Notes under the pieces: model-generated
Database searches by the model: none
The model's input: only the letters and a program-made list of their open reading frames with translations
What the model was told of the DNA's origin: nothing
Source of the DNA: JANMMJ01 sp031373255
GTDB taxonomy: Bacteria; Pseudomonadota; Alphaproteobacteria; Rhizobiales; Aestuariivirgaceae
DNA: 31,086 bases
Direction of reading: 5' to 3'
Assembly: GCA_031373255.1 (NCBI GenBank)
Contig: JANMMJ010000055.1
Location: 1-31,086 of the forward strand
Program-made: the position numbers and the translations under genes
Shown here: positions 8,273 through 15,103 of the stretch, one piece after another
Position numbering within the stretch: the stretch's first letter is position 1
How the letters are laid out: the number at the start of each line of letters is the position of its first letter

Positions 8273-9421
8273 TGCCCTACGATGGGCTTGCGACCCGGAT
8301 TCTCCAGATATGTTAATTCGATTGGCTACCAAACCAACAGCAGCTTCAAAATCATAGTTCGCCTCAAATCCAGCGGGCGCGTCGGCACCTGTGGTGCTCA
8401 CTTTTCGCGTACTAGCCCAGAGGACCAAAGACTTTCGAAATGACGACAACACGTCTGCTTCAAAAGAGGGCTTTTTGGACAAACCGACTTGAGCTGTTCT
8501 TCGGATTTCGATGCGGACAGCAACGATACGCGCGGCTTGATTCTTAAAACTGTCAGGCTTTAAGCCTGCTACCCAGCTTTTCAGCTCAGATACATTCTTG
8601 ACTGATATTGGCAGATCGAGGCCGTGTGCGTCCTGCCATACAATGTCGTTTATTGCTTCCCTAAGATGAGTTGGGTCCATTGCCCACGTTTCATCCGCGA
8701 GTGAAGCTATTCGGATTGAGGCGTTTTCTGACCAAAGGGGTTTTCCATCAATTAAACCTCGATACCAATCTATCCACCAACTCCAATCTCCGTCCTTCGG
8801 AAGGGAATCGATGACTCTCTGCACCCAGGGTACAATAAGTTCACCACCCAACGGTGAGGACATCAACGCGTCATTTCCTTTGGTATCCAACAAATCGGCA
8901 TCATCGCTGAGCAATTTCCAGAATCGACTAAAATGCTCCTGGCGGGCTTGCTGCTTCACACCGTCTCCTGAACGCGCATAATCTGAGGCGGGATGGTATT
9001 CCTCCCACATTTGTATATGTGGTCCAAGACTGCTTTCGATTGCCCGAACTGTCGGCGGAACTGATTCCTCTACGATCGCCAATGCAGCAGCGCCTATTGT
9101 TCCGTGCGGCAATTCTTTCAAAACTGCGCTAATTAGTGGAAGAAGCCGAGGTCTGCTATGCGGGTATCTGGCTGCCGCCCAGGAGAGTACGCTGAGACGA
9201 AAAATCGGGCGGGGTGCTTGCTTGGCAGAGCGCGCAAATTCGATGGTAGCTCGCAATGCGGCACGAACAGCAATCGCAGATGCCGCATTGTGGGCATGGC
9301 CTGGCCCGCCAGAATGCGATTGATTGAGCCACCGCTGGAAATCTTCAATGTCTTTGAATTCGTATGCCAAGCGAGTCCCAATGATTGACCACCTGCAATA
9401 TGGTGAACAGACGCGCATCAC
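8270..9421 (-). CDS. Hypothetical protein, N-terminal half of a nonsense-split gene
   Basis: This 383-residue frame precedes, in phase, the ORF at 6980-8215. After a poorly supported start (GTG 9421, ATG 9418 or a TTG near 9370) comes an N-terminal module starting near FKDIEDFQRWLNQ (22-34) and including AIAVRAALRA (49-58). In layout it resembles the start of uncharacterised rhizobial proteins with Ala-rich N-termini. Residues about 173-260 contain the Trp-rich repeat unit: DADLLDTKGNDALMSSPL, then WSWWIDWYRGLIDG, then LADETW and LREAINDI. That unit recurs around the start of the downstream half. No catalytic motif is seen. No ribosome site fits the annotated start, so the 5' end may be trimmed. 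Lower G+C than neighbours. Confidence 0.55.
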   Translation of the reverse strand: MMRVCSPYCRWSIIGTRLAYEFKDIEDFQRWLNQSHSGGPGHAHNAASAIAVRAALRATIEFARSAKQAPRPIFRLSVLSWAAARYPHSRPRLLPLISAVLKELPHGTIGAAALAIVEESVPPTVRAIESSLGPHIQMWEEYHPASDYARSGDGVKQQARQEHFSRFWKLLSDDADLLDTKGNDALMSSPLGGELIVPWVQRVIDSLPKDGDWSWWIDWYRGLIDGKPLWSENASIRIASLADETWAMDPTHLREAINDIVWQDAHGLDLPISVKNVSELKSWVAGLKPDSFKNQAARIVAVRIEIRRTAQVGLSKKPSFEADVLSSFRKSLVLWASTRKVSTTGADAPAGFEANYDFEAAVGLVANRINISGESGSQAHRRA

Positions 9422-9620
9422 GCAACGATAAGATGCAGATTTCCAAACCGCGTACCTGCAATGGCTCGACGATGCGTTGTGTTTCGGCTCGACAGCACTT
9501 CGCGCATGCCGACCGGAAAGACGGTTCCGGAAGTGTCTCGGTTCGACGAACAGAAAACCGTGGCCGGCCCTTCCGATCCATGTGTATTAGACCTGCTCCG
9601 CGAAAGGCAAGGAGGATGGC
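9422..9620. other. Gene-free stretch between the low-G+C gene and dhaK, possible gene remnant
   Basis: This stretch holds the second copy of the 18-bp repeat and, after it, sequence with coding character on the plus strand in the frame starting at 9461 (...RLDSTSRMPTGKTVPEV...). That frame runs into the dhaK start and stops at 9652 without a credible start of its own. It may be the tail of a gene removed when the low-G+C segment arrived. The dhaK ribosome site AAGGAGG is at 9609-9615. Confidence 0.35.
9452..9469 (+). repeat. 18-bp direct repeat, copy 2
   Basis: Exact copy of 6819-6836. Allowing one missing base on the left and a few mismatches on the right, the likeness spans about 30 bases and reads YLQWLDDAL against YLQWLDEAL in the amidotransferase. 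Beyond that the sequences diverge. It fits a leftover of a related gene 3' end or an insertion footprint. Confidence 0.6.
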
Positions 9621-10628
9621 GTGCTAACCAAGAAGATCATCAACAGGGGTGAAGATGCCGTGGATGAAATGCTGGAGGGCATGCTGGCGGCGCATCCCCG
9701 TCATTTAAAACGGCATGTAAACAATCCGCGGGCAATCGTGGCAATGAACGGGCCACGCCCTGGCAAGGTTGGGCTGGTCATCGGCGGCGGCTCCGGGCAT
9801 GAGCCGACATTCCTGGGCTTCGTCGGCAAGGGGCTGGCGGATGCGGCGGCGATCGGCGATGTGTTTACCTCGCCGACGCCTGACATGGTGCTCGATTGCG
9901 CGCGCGCTGCCCATGGCGGTGCCGGCGTGCTGTTCATGTATGGCAACTATGCCGGCGATGTCCTGAACTTCGACATGGCCGCCGAGATGGCCGCAATGGA
10001 AGATATCGCGGTGCGCACGGTGGTGAGCACCGACGATGTCGCTTCCGCACCTCGCGCGGAGAGAGAACGGCGGCGTGGCGTGGCGGGAAACTTCTTCATC
10101 TTCAAGGCGGCGGGTGCCGCCTGCGACCAGATGCTTTCGCTCGACGAATGCGAGCGGATTGCGCGCAAGGCCAATGATCATACTTACACAATGGGCGTGG
10201 CGCTGGCGCCCTGCTCGCTGCCGGCAACGCGGAAAGTCAACTTCGAGATCGGTGCTGAAGAAATGGAAATCGGCATGGGCATTCATGGCGAGCTTGGAAC
10301 GATGCGGGGGCCGCTGCGCCCGGCCGATTCCATCGTCGATGACATGCTTGACCGGATCCTCTCCGACATGGCGCCGTCACGGGGCGACCGCGTCAGCGTC
10401 CTCGTCAACTCGCTGGGTGCCACGCCGCTCATGGAACTCTACATCATGAACCGGCGGGTCATGCAGCGTCTTGGCGAACTGGGAATCACTGTCACCGCAA
10501 CGGCGGTCGGCAACTTCTGCACGTCGATGGAGATGGCCGGGGCTTCGATTACCCTGATGCAGCTCGACGGCGAATTGCAGGGACTTATCGATTACCCGTG
10601 TGACTGCCCGGCCTTGCGGGTGAATTGA
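9621..10628 (+). CDS. dhaK: Dihydroxyacetone kinase substrate-binding subunit DhaK
   Basis: The 335-residue protein has the full DhaK (PF02733) domain. His222 in GMGIHGELG would hold the ketose covalently as a hemiaminal, and His60 (GGGSGHEP) and Asp113 (GNYAGD) complete the site. All three match E. coli DhaK His218, His56 and Asp109 with a constant offset of 4. It starts at GTG 9621 behind a strong AAGGAGG at 5 bases. No DhaL (ATP or phosphotransfer) domain is fused or adjacent, so this subunit cannot phosphorylate by itself and must use a DhaL encoded elsewhere. The substrate could be dihydroxyacetone or a C4 ketose such as erythrulose, given the tetrose genes nearby; that is inference. The 3' end overlaps the convergent Nudix gene by 37 bases. 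Confidence 0.88.
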   Translation: MLTKKIINRGEDAVDEMLEGMLAAHPRHLKRHVNNPRAIVAMNGPRPGKVGLVIGGGSGHEPTFLGFVGKGLADAAAIGDVFTSPTPDMVLDCARAAHGGAGVLFMYGNYAGDVLNFDMAAEMAAMEDIAVRTVVSTDDVASAPRAERERRRGVAGNFFIFKAAGAACDQMLSLDECERIARKANDHTYTMGVALAPCSLPATRKVNFEIGAEEMEIGMGIHGELGTMRGPLRPADSIVDDMLDRILSDMAPSRGDRVSVLVNSLGATPLMELYIMNRRVMQRLGELGITVTATAVGNFCTSMEMAGASITLMQLDGELQGLIDYPCDCPALRVN

Positions 10629-11053
10629 CGCGAGAGTGCGAAATTCCGGATGATGCTGGCGAGATCGGGCTCAGACACAGTGGCGGCAGCCTGCTCGGGC
10701 GTGAACCATTGGGTCGTGCGCTCGTGCCGTTCCGGCCAATCGCTGACCTGGGCCGATACGCGCATGGGAAAAATGTCAACGATACAGGTCACCGCCTTGC
10801 GGCCGCGCAGGCGCTTCAGATAGCGGTAGCTGCCGATGGCCTGGGCCTCGATCTCACCTTCGATGCCCGCCTCTTCGAATGCTTCGCGCATCGCGGTTTC
10901 ATGCGGCAATAACTCCGGCATCGGCCAGCCCTTGGGAATGATCCAGCGCCGGGTCTCACGCGATGAGATGAGCATGATTTCGAGGCTATGATTTTCGCGC
11001 CAGGGCAATGCGGCGTATTGCTGCCGCTGTCCCCTATTCTGTTTTCCCGGCAT
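10592..11053 (-). CDS. Nudix hydrolase, diphosphoinositol-polyphosphate/ApnA-type
   Basis: This 153-residue protein has a recognisable Nudix box, PKGWPMPE...REAFEEAGIEG. The first conserved Glu of the box is replaced by Leu, while the REAFEEAG core that binds metal is intact. The GWPM variant is typical of the DIPP-like subgroup, which hydrolyses diphosphoinositol phosphates, dinucleoside polyphosphates and, in some members, polyphosphate. It lies 16 bases downstream of pit on the same strand, so it is probably the last gene of the DUF47-pit unit behind a Pho box. That would fit a role in polyphosphate or nucleotide turnover under phosphate limitation. Confidence 0.85.
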   Translation of the reverse strand: MPGKQNRGQRQQYAALPWRENHSLEIMLISSRETRRWIIPKGWPMPELLPHETAMREAFEEAGIEGEIEAQAIGSYRYLKRLRGRKAVTCIVDIFPMRVSAQVSDWPERHERTTQWFTPEQAAATVSEPDLASIIRNFALSRQFTRKAGQSHG

Positions 11054-11069
11054 CAGCTCATCGATTCGT

Positions 11070-12077
11070 TCAATGGGTCAAAGCCGCGACAAGCCAGTAG
11101 AATATGGCAGCAATGATGCCGGCGGCAGGCATGGTGAGAATCCAGGCTATCACGATGTCCTTGGCGACATTCCAGCGCACCGCGGACACGCGGCGCGAGG
11201 CTCCGACGCCGACTATGGCGCCGGTGATGGTGTGGGTCGTGGAGACCGGCACACCGAGGCCGGTTGCAGCGAACAGCGTGATCGCGCCGCCGGTTTCGGC
11301 GCAGAAGCCCTGCATTGGCGACAAGCGGGTTATCCTGGAGCCCATGGTATGGACAATGCGCCACCCGCCGAAGAGCGTGCCGAGGCCCATGGCCAGCTGA
11401 CAGGTGATGACAACCCAGAAGGGCACGGTGAATTCACCACCGGTAAGCCCATGGGAATAGAGCAGCACGGCGATGATGCCCATGGTCTTCTGCGCATCGT
11501 TGCCGCCGTGGCCAAGCGAATAGAGCGAAGCCGAAACAAATTGCAACTTGCGAAAGACTCCATCCGCCATGGCGGGCGTGGCGCGGACAAAAAGCCACGA
11601 GACAATCAAAACCAGGATCATGGCCAGCGCGAAACCAACGGCTGGCGACATCACGATCGCCAGGGCTGTCTTGCTGAAGCCTGCCCACACCACGGCACTC
11701 GACCCCGCTTTTGCAATGTCGGCGCCGAGAAAGCCGCCAATCAGGGCGTGAGAACTCGACGAGGGAATGCCGGCAAGCCAGGTAATGACATTCCAGGCGA
11801 TGGCGCCCATGAGCGCACCAAAGATAACAGCATCATCGACAATCGCCGGCGAGACGATCCCGGACCCCACAGTCTTGGCGACATGCAGGCCAAAGAACAG
11901 AAATGCGATGAAATTGAAGAACGCGGCCCAGGCCACGGCATATTGCGGCCGCAGCACGCGGGTCGAGACAATCGTGGCGATGGAATTTGCCGCGTCGTGG
12001 AGGCCGTTGAGAAAGTCAAAGAGCAGCGCCACGCCAATCAGCACTATCAGTAACGGCGTTATGGCGCCCACATCCAT
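11070..12077 (-). CDS. pit: Inorganic phosphate transporter, Pit family
   Basis: The 335-residue integral membrane protein has the duplicated PHO4/Pit signature: GLHDAANSIAT in the first half and GHGGNDAQKTMGI in the second, plus GVPVSTTHTITGAIVG near the C-terminus. Pit proteins import metal-phosphate complexes driven by protons. The gene follows the DUF47 gene by 20 bases, the usual partner of Pit in alphaproteobacteria, and the pair sits behind a Pho box. In rhizobia such DUF47-pit pairs can be repressed or activated by PhoB depending on species; the direction here cannot be read. Confidence 0.93.
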   Translation of the reverse strand: MDVGAITPLLIVLIGVALLFDFLNGLHDAANSIATIVSTRVLRPQYAVAWAAFFNFIAFLFFGLHVAKTVGSGIVSPAIVDDAVIFGALMGAIAWNVITWLAGIPSSSSHALIGGFLGADIAKAGSSAVVWAGFSKTALAIVMSPAVGFALAMILVLIVSWLFVRATPAMADGVFRKLQFVSASLYSLGHGGNDAQKTMGIIAVLLYSHGLTGGEFTVPFWVVITCQLAMGLGTLFGGWRIVHTMGSRITRLSPMQGFCAETGGAITLFAATGLGVPVSTTHTITGAIVGVGASRRVSAVRWNVAKDIVIAWILTMPAAGIIAAIFYWLVAALTH

Positions 12078-12097
12078 GACCGATTTTCCGCCCTGCC

Positions 12098-12742
12098 CTA
12101 AAGGTGTTCAATGACGATACCGCTGACGCGGTGGGCGACATCTTCCAGGCGATCAACCACTTTCTCGAGGTGGCTGTAGATTTCAGATCCGACAATGAAG
12201 GCCATCGGATCGTCGCGGCCCTTGCCGAGATAAAGCGCCTTGACACCCTGGTCATGCAACAGGTCCGACCGTTCCTCGATCTTCGTTACGTCTTCGACAA
12301 GGACGTTCAGGCGGGCCGCATTCTCACGCATTGCGCTGAGAAGGGGGACAATCTGGGATACGGTCGCGGCAGCCTGAACGATGGTATCGCCCAGATCACG
12401 CATCGGCTGTTCAAACGTGCTGACCTCGTAGAGCACGATGGTCTTGGCGGTCTTGTTCATCTGGTCCACCGCATCATCCATCGATGAGATGAGACCGCGG
12501 ATATCGCCGCGATCAAAAGGCGTGATGAAGGTGCGGCGGATCGCCAGCATGACTTCCCGGGCAATGATGTCGGCCTGATGCTCCTGCTGCATCAGCCTGG
12601 TGCAGAGTTCCGGGACGGACGGGCCGCCATCGAGAAGCTGGCGAAGCGTCTGCGAGGCGGAAATAGCGCAGGCGGCATGGCGATTGAACATGTCGAAGAA
12701 GCGATCCTCCCTCGGCATGATTTTCTGAAACCAGCTCAGCAT
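12098..12742 (-). CDS. DUF47 family PhoU-like protein, Pit accessory
   Basis: The 214-residue all-helical protein belongs to DUF47 (PhoU_div, PF01865), a PhoU-like family encoded next to Pit transporters and thought to modulate them. Typical features are the N-terminal MLSWFQKIMPREDRFFDMF and the acidic helices EEHQAD-like and IEERSDLLHD that in PhoU bind metals. The ATG at 12742 is chosen rather than the upstream frame extension because the family begins with this segment and GGGGGA precedes it. A Pho box lies 68 bases upstream. Cytoplasmic, probably membrane-associated through Pit. Confidence 0.88.
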   Translation of the reverse strand: MLSWFQKIMPREDRFFDMFNRHAACAISASQTLRQLLDGGPSVPELCTRLMQQEHQADIIAREVMLAIRRTFITPFDRGDIRGLISSMDDAVDQMNKTAKTIVLYEVSTFEQPMRDLGDTIVQAAATVSQIVPLLSAMRENAARLNVLVEDVTKIEERSDLLHDQGVKALYLGKGRDDPMAFIVGSEIYSHLEKVVDRLEDVAHRVSGIVIEHL

Positions 12743-12809
12743 GTTTCCCCCGTGCGCCCGCTGCACCTGCCGTTTGGGCGGGGTAACGCGGGGCAGATGA
12801 AATGTAAAT

Positions 12810-12827
12810 ATGACAGAATTGTAACAG
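12810..12827 (-). promoter_or_regulatory. Pho box upstream of DUF47-pit(-Nudix)
   Basis: The minus strand reads CTGTTACAATTCTGTCAT, closely matching the PhoB consensus of two 7-base repeats separated by 4 A/T-rich bases. A weaker third 11-base unit follows. It is the best of the three Pho-box-like sites in the window and lies 68 bases before the DUF47 start. Confidence 0.7.
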
Positions 12828-12935
12828 CTTTCGCCAAGAGTATTGAAATAATTTGCTGACCATGCAATATTTTTCAAAACCCGCGCAGACGGATCTGATG
12901 GGATGCAAAATGCCGACTTTCATTGACTTCTGGCC

Positions 12936-13856
12936 ATGAGCTTCACGCTTGCGGTCAACGCAAATCCCTTTGTGAACCGTTTTGCCGAGCCGGAAGACCT
13001 GATCGGCACGCTGGCTGACGAGGTGGGGATCGGCCATATCCAGCTGGTGCACGAGTTCATCAATCCGTCCTGGCAGGGAAAAACCATCAAGCGACTCACC
13101 GACCGCATGGCGCGGGCGCTTGCCGCCAAGCGGGCAAAGATCACCTCGATCATGACCGGGCCCTATGGCCGGCTCAACCATTTCACCCATCCCGATGCGG
13201 AGGTGCGCGACTACTATGTGGCGTGGTTCAAAGGCATGACTGACATTGCCGGCGATCTCGGCTGCCCGGCCATCGGCACGCAATATGGTATTCTCACCTA
13301 TCGCGACCATGACGATCCGGTGCGCCGGGATGAAATCATGAAGATCGGGCTCGACTGCTGGCGCGATGTGGCAGAACACGCGAAATCGCGCGGGCTGTCG
13401 CTGGTGTTCTGGGAACCCATGTCGGTCGGGCGTGAGCTGGGTCATACGATTGCGGACTGCCAGGCCTTGCAGGACTGGATCGATGCGGCGAACCTGCCAC
13501 TTCCCTTCAAGCCGATGGTCGATATCGACCACGGCGATGTAACATCGTCCAACCCGCAAGATACCGACCCATACGCGTGGGCGCGGAGCTTTGCCACGCA
13601 ATCGCCGATCATCCATATCAAGCAGAGCACGATGAACAAGGGCGGGCACTGGCCGTTCACCGCACAGTACAACAAGGATGGCCGCATCACGCCGGAGCGG
13701 CTGCTGGACGCCATCAAATCGGGCGGCGGCGCGGACAATGAACTGTGCCTTGAGCTGGCCTTTCGCGAGCGCGAACCAGCCGACCGCCAGGTGGTAGACG
13801 CGGTGCGCGAATCCGTGGCGTTCTGGGCGCCCTATACGAAAACAGGCTACAACTGA
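12936..13856 (+). CDS. eryC: EryC-like tetrulose-phosphate isomerase/epimerase (TIM barrel)
   Basis: This 306-residue protein is a xylose-isomerase-like TIM barrel. Landmark segments such as HEFINPSWQ, TGPYGRLNHF, FWEPMSVGRE, DIDHGDV and IHIKQS are what I recognise from EryC of Brucella and the related L-erythrulose-1-phosphate isomerase LerI. Glu, Asp and His residues in WEPMS and DIDHGD fit a metal-dependent isomerase site. EryC was first called a dehydrogenase but was shown to be an isomerase that helps turn erythritol-derived tetrulose phosphate into D-erythrose 4-phosphate. It opens an operon with the TIM-like and RpiB-like genes (stop and next start share one base), the known eryC-eryH-eryI set. 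No erythritol kinase or dehydrogenase is in view, so the feeding pathway may differ. Confidence 0.8.
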   Translation: MSFTLAVNANPFVNRFAEPEDLIGTLADEVGIGHIQLVHEFINPSWQGKTIKRLTDRMARALAAKRAKITSIMTGPYGRLNHFTHPDAEVRDYYVAWFKGMTDIAGDLGCPAIGTQYGILTYRDHDDPVRRDEIMKIGLDCWRDVAEHAKSRGLSLVFWEPMSVGRELGHTIADCQALQDWIDAANLPLPFKPMVDIDHGDVTSSNPQDTDPYAWARSFATQSPIIHIKQSTMNKGGHWPFTAQYNKDGRITPERLLDAIKSGGGADNELCLELAFREREPADRQVVDAVRESVAFWAPYTKTGYN

Positions 13857-14626
13857 TGGGCAACAAGGTTCCGTGGATCGGCACAAGCTGGAAGATGAAC
13901 AAGACAAGGGCCGAGGCGCGGGCTTTTGCCGAAACGCTGCGGTCTTCGCCGGTCGCAACGAGCGATGTGGCGCAGCCCTTTGTCATTCCGCCCTATCCCT
14001 ACATCGCCGATGTTGCAGCCATACTCGAAGGGACGCGTGTGAAAGTTGGCGCGCAGAACATGCATTGGGAGGACAAGGGAGCGTGGACCGGTGAGATTTC
14101 GCCATTGATGCTCAAGGACTGCGGCGCCAGCATGGTCGAAATCGGGCATAGCGAACGGCGCACGCATTTTGGCGAAACCGACGGCACCGTGGCGCTCAAG
14201 GTCAAGGCGGCACTGAAGCATGGGCTTCTGGCGCTGGTCTGCATTGGTGATACCAAGGCGGAGTATGATGCCGGGGAGACAACGCAAGTGTTGTTGCGGC
14301 AGACGTCGATTGCACTCAGCCTGATCGGCACGCACGCCAAAGGCCAGGTGATCCTGGCCTATGAGCCTGTGTGGTCCATCGGCGAGGGCGGAGTTCCGGC
14401 CGATCCCGATTTTGCCAATGAACAGCACATACGCATCAAGGAGATATCGGCCAAGGTGGCAGGCGCTGCACTGCCGGTGCTCTATGGCGGCAGCGTCAAT
14501 CCGCAGAATTGTTGCGATCTGGCGGGTAAATCGGATATCGACGGATTGTTCATCGGGCGCTCGGCGTGGGATGCGCCTGGCTATATCGGCATTGTCGAAA
14601 AAGTTGTCCATTCACTCAACAGCTAG
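13856..14626 (+). CDS. eryH: Triose-phosphate-isomerase-like tetrulose-phosphate isomerase (EryH/TpiA2 type)
   Basis: The 256-residue protein is a complete TIM-family enzyme with the catalytic Lys13 (SWKMN), His98 (EIGHSERR) and Glu170 (AYEPVWSIG) and a phosphate loop at LPVLYGGSVNPQN. The TSWKMNK start, rather than the usual GNWKMN, and its position between eryC- and eryI-like genes point to the second isomerase of erythritol-type pathways (EryH, formerly TpiA2). Genuine triose-phosphate isomerase activity may be retained. The start codon overlaps the stop of the upstream gene (TGATG), so translation is coupled. Confidence 0.85.
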   Translation: MGNKVPWIGTSWKMNKTRAEARAFAETLRSSPVATSDVAQPFVIPPYPYIADVAAILEGTRVKVGAQNMHWEDKGAWTGEISPLMLKDCGASMVEIGHSERRTHFGETDGTVALKVKAALKHGLLALVCIGDTKAEYDAGETTQVLLRQTSIALSLIGTHAKGQVILAYEPVWSIGEGGVPADPDFANEQHIRIKEISAKVAGAALPVLYGGSVNPQNCCDLAGKSDIDGLFIGRSAWDAPGYIGIVEKVVHSLNS

Positions 14627-14653
14627 CGCGAGCAGCGCTTCAGGGAGACACAC

Positions 14654-15097
14654 ATGAAAATTGCATTGGGAGCAGACAGCGCCGGCAAGCCCCTGCTCGA
14701 TGTGATCGAGGCCCATCTCAAGAGCAAGCCCGGGCACAGCATTGCCAATCTGAGCGAGTCCGGTTTCTATGCCGATCTTTCTGGCAAAGTCGCGTCGGCG
14801 GTGAAGGATGGCGAGTATGACCGGGCCATCCTGTGCTGCGGCACCGGGATCGGCGTGTGCATCGCGGCCAACAAGGTGCCGGGTATTCGTGCGGCGCTGA
14901 CCCATGACACCTATTCGGCCGAACGGGCGGCCAAATCCAACAACGCGCAGATCATCACCATGGGAGCGCGGGTGATCGGGCCGGAACTTGCCAAGGCGAT
15001 TGTGGATACGTGGCTCGCCTCGGAGTTCGATCCCAAGGGCTCATCCGCCGCCAATGTCGAAGCCCTCGACAGGCTGGATGCGAAATTCAGCAAGTAA
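14654..15097 (+). CDS. eryI: RpiB/LacAB family sugar-phosphate isomerase (EryI type)
   Basis: The 147-residue protein is of RpiB size and fold, with Asp8 in LGADSAG, Cys62 in the ILCCGTGIG base/anion-hole loop and the THDTYSAERA segment. Classical RpiB enzymes have a histidine in the HN(D/N) element that opens the ribose ring; here that position is Ser95 (AKSNNAQ). This fits a paralogue acting on open-chain tetrose phosphates, as EryI does when it forms D-erythrose 4-phosphate. It is the third gene of the isomerase operon, 27 bases after eryH. The product would enter the pentose phosphate pathway. The 3' end is 6 bases from the convergent uxuA. Confidence 0.83.
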   Translation: MKIALGADSAGKPLLDVIEAHLKSKPGHSIANLSESGFYADLSGKVASAVKDGEYDRAILCCGTGIGVCIAANKVPGIRAALTHDTYSAERAAKSNNAQIITMGARVIGPELAKAIVDTWLASEFDPKGSSAANVEALDRLDAKFSK

Positions 15098-15103
15098 TGG
15101 ATT

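Noticed and set aside
9461..9652. 63-codon plus-strand ORF before dhaK as an intact gene
   Set aside because: It lacks a ribosome site, begins inside the 18-bp repeat and overlaps the dhaK start; kept only as a possible gene remnant.
12513..13958. Long minus-strand ORF of 481 codons
   Set aside because: It is the antisense shadow of eryC and runs out of frame through DUF47; composition is Arg/His-rich as in GC-rich shadows.
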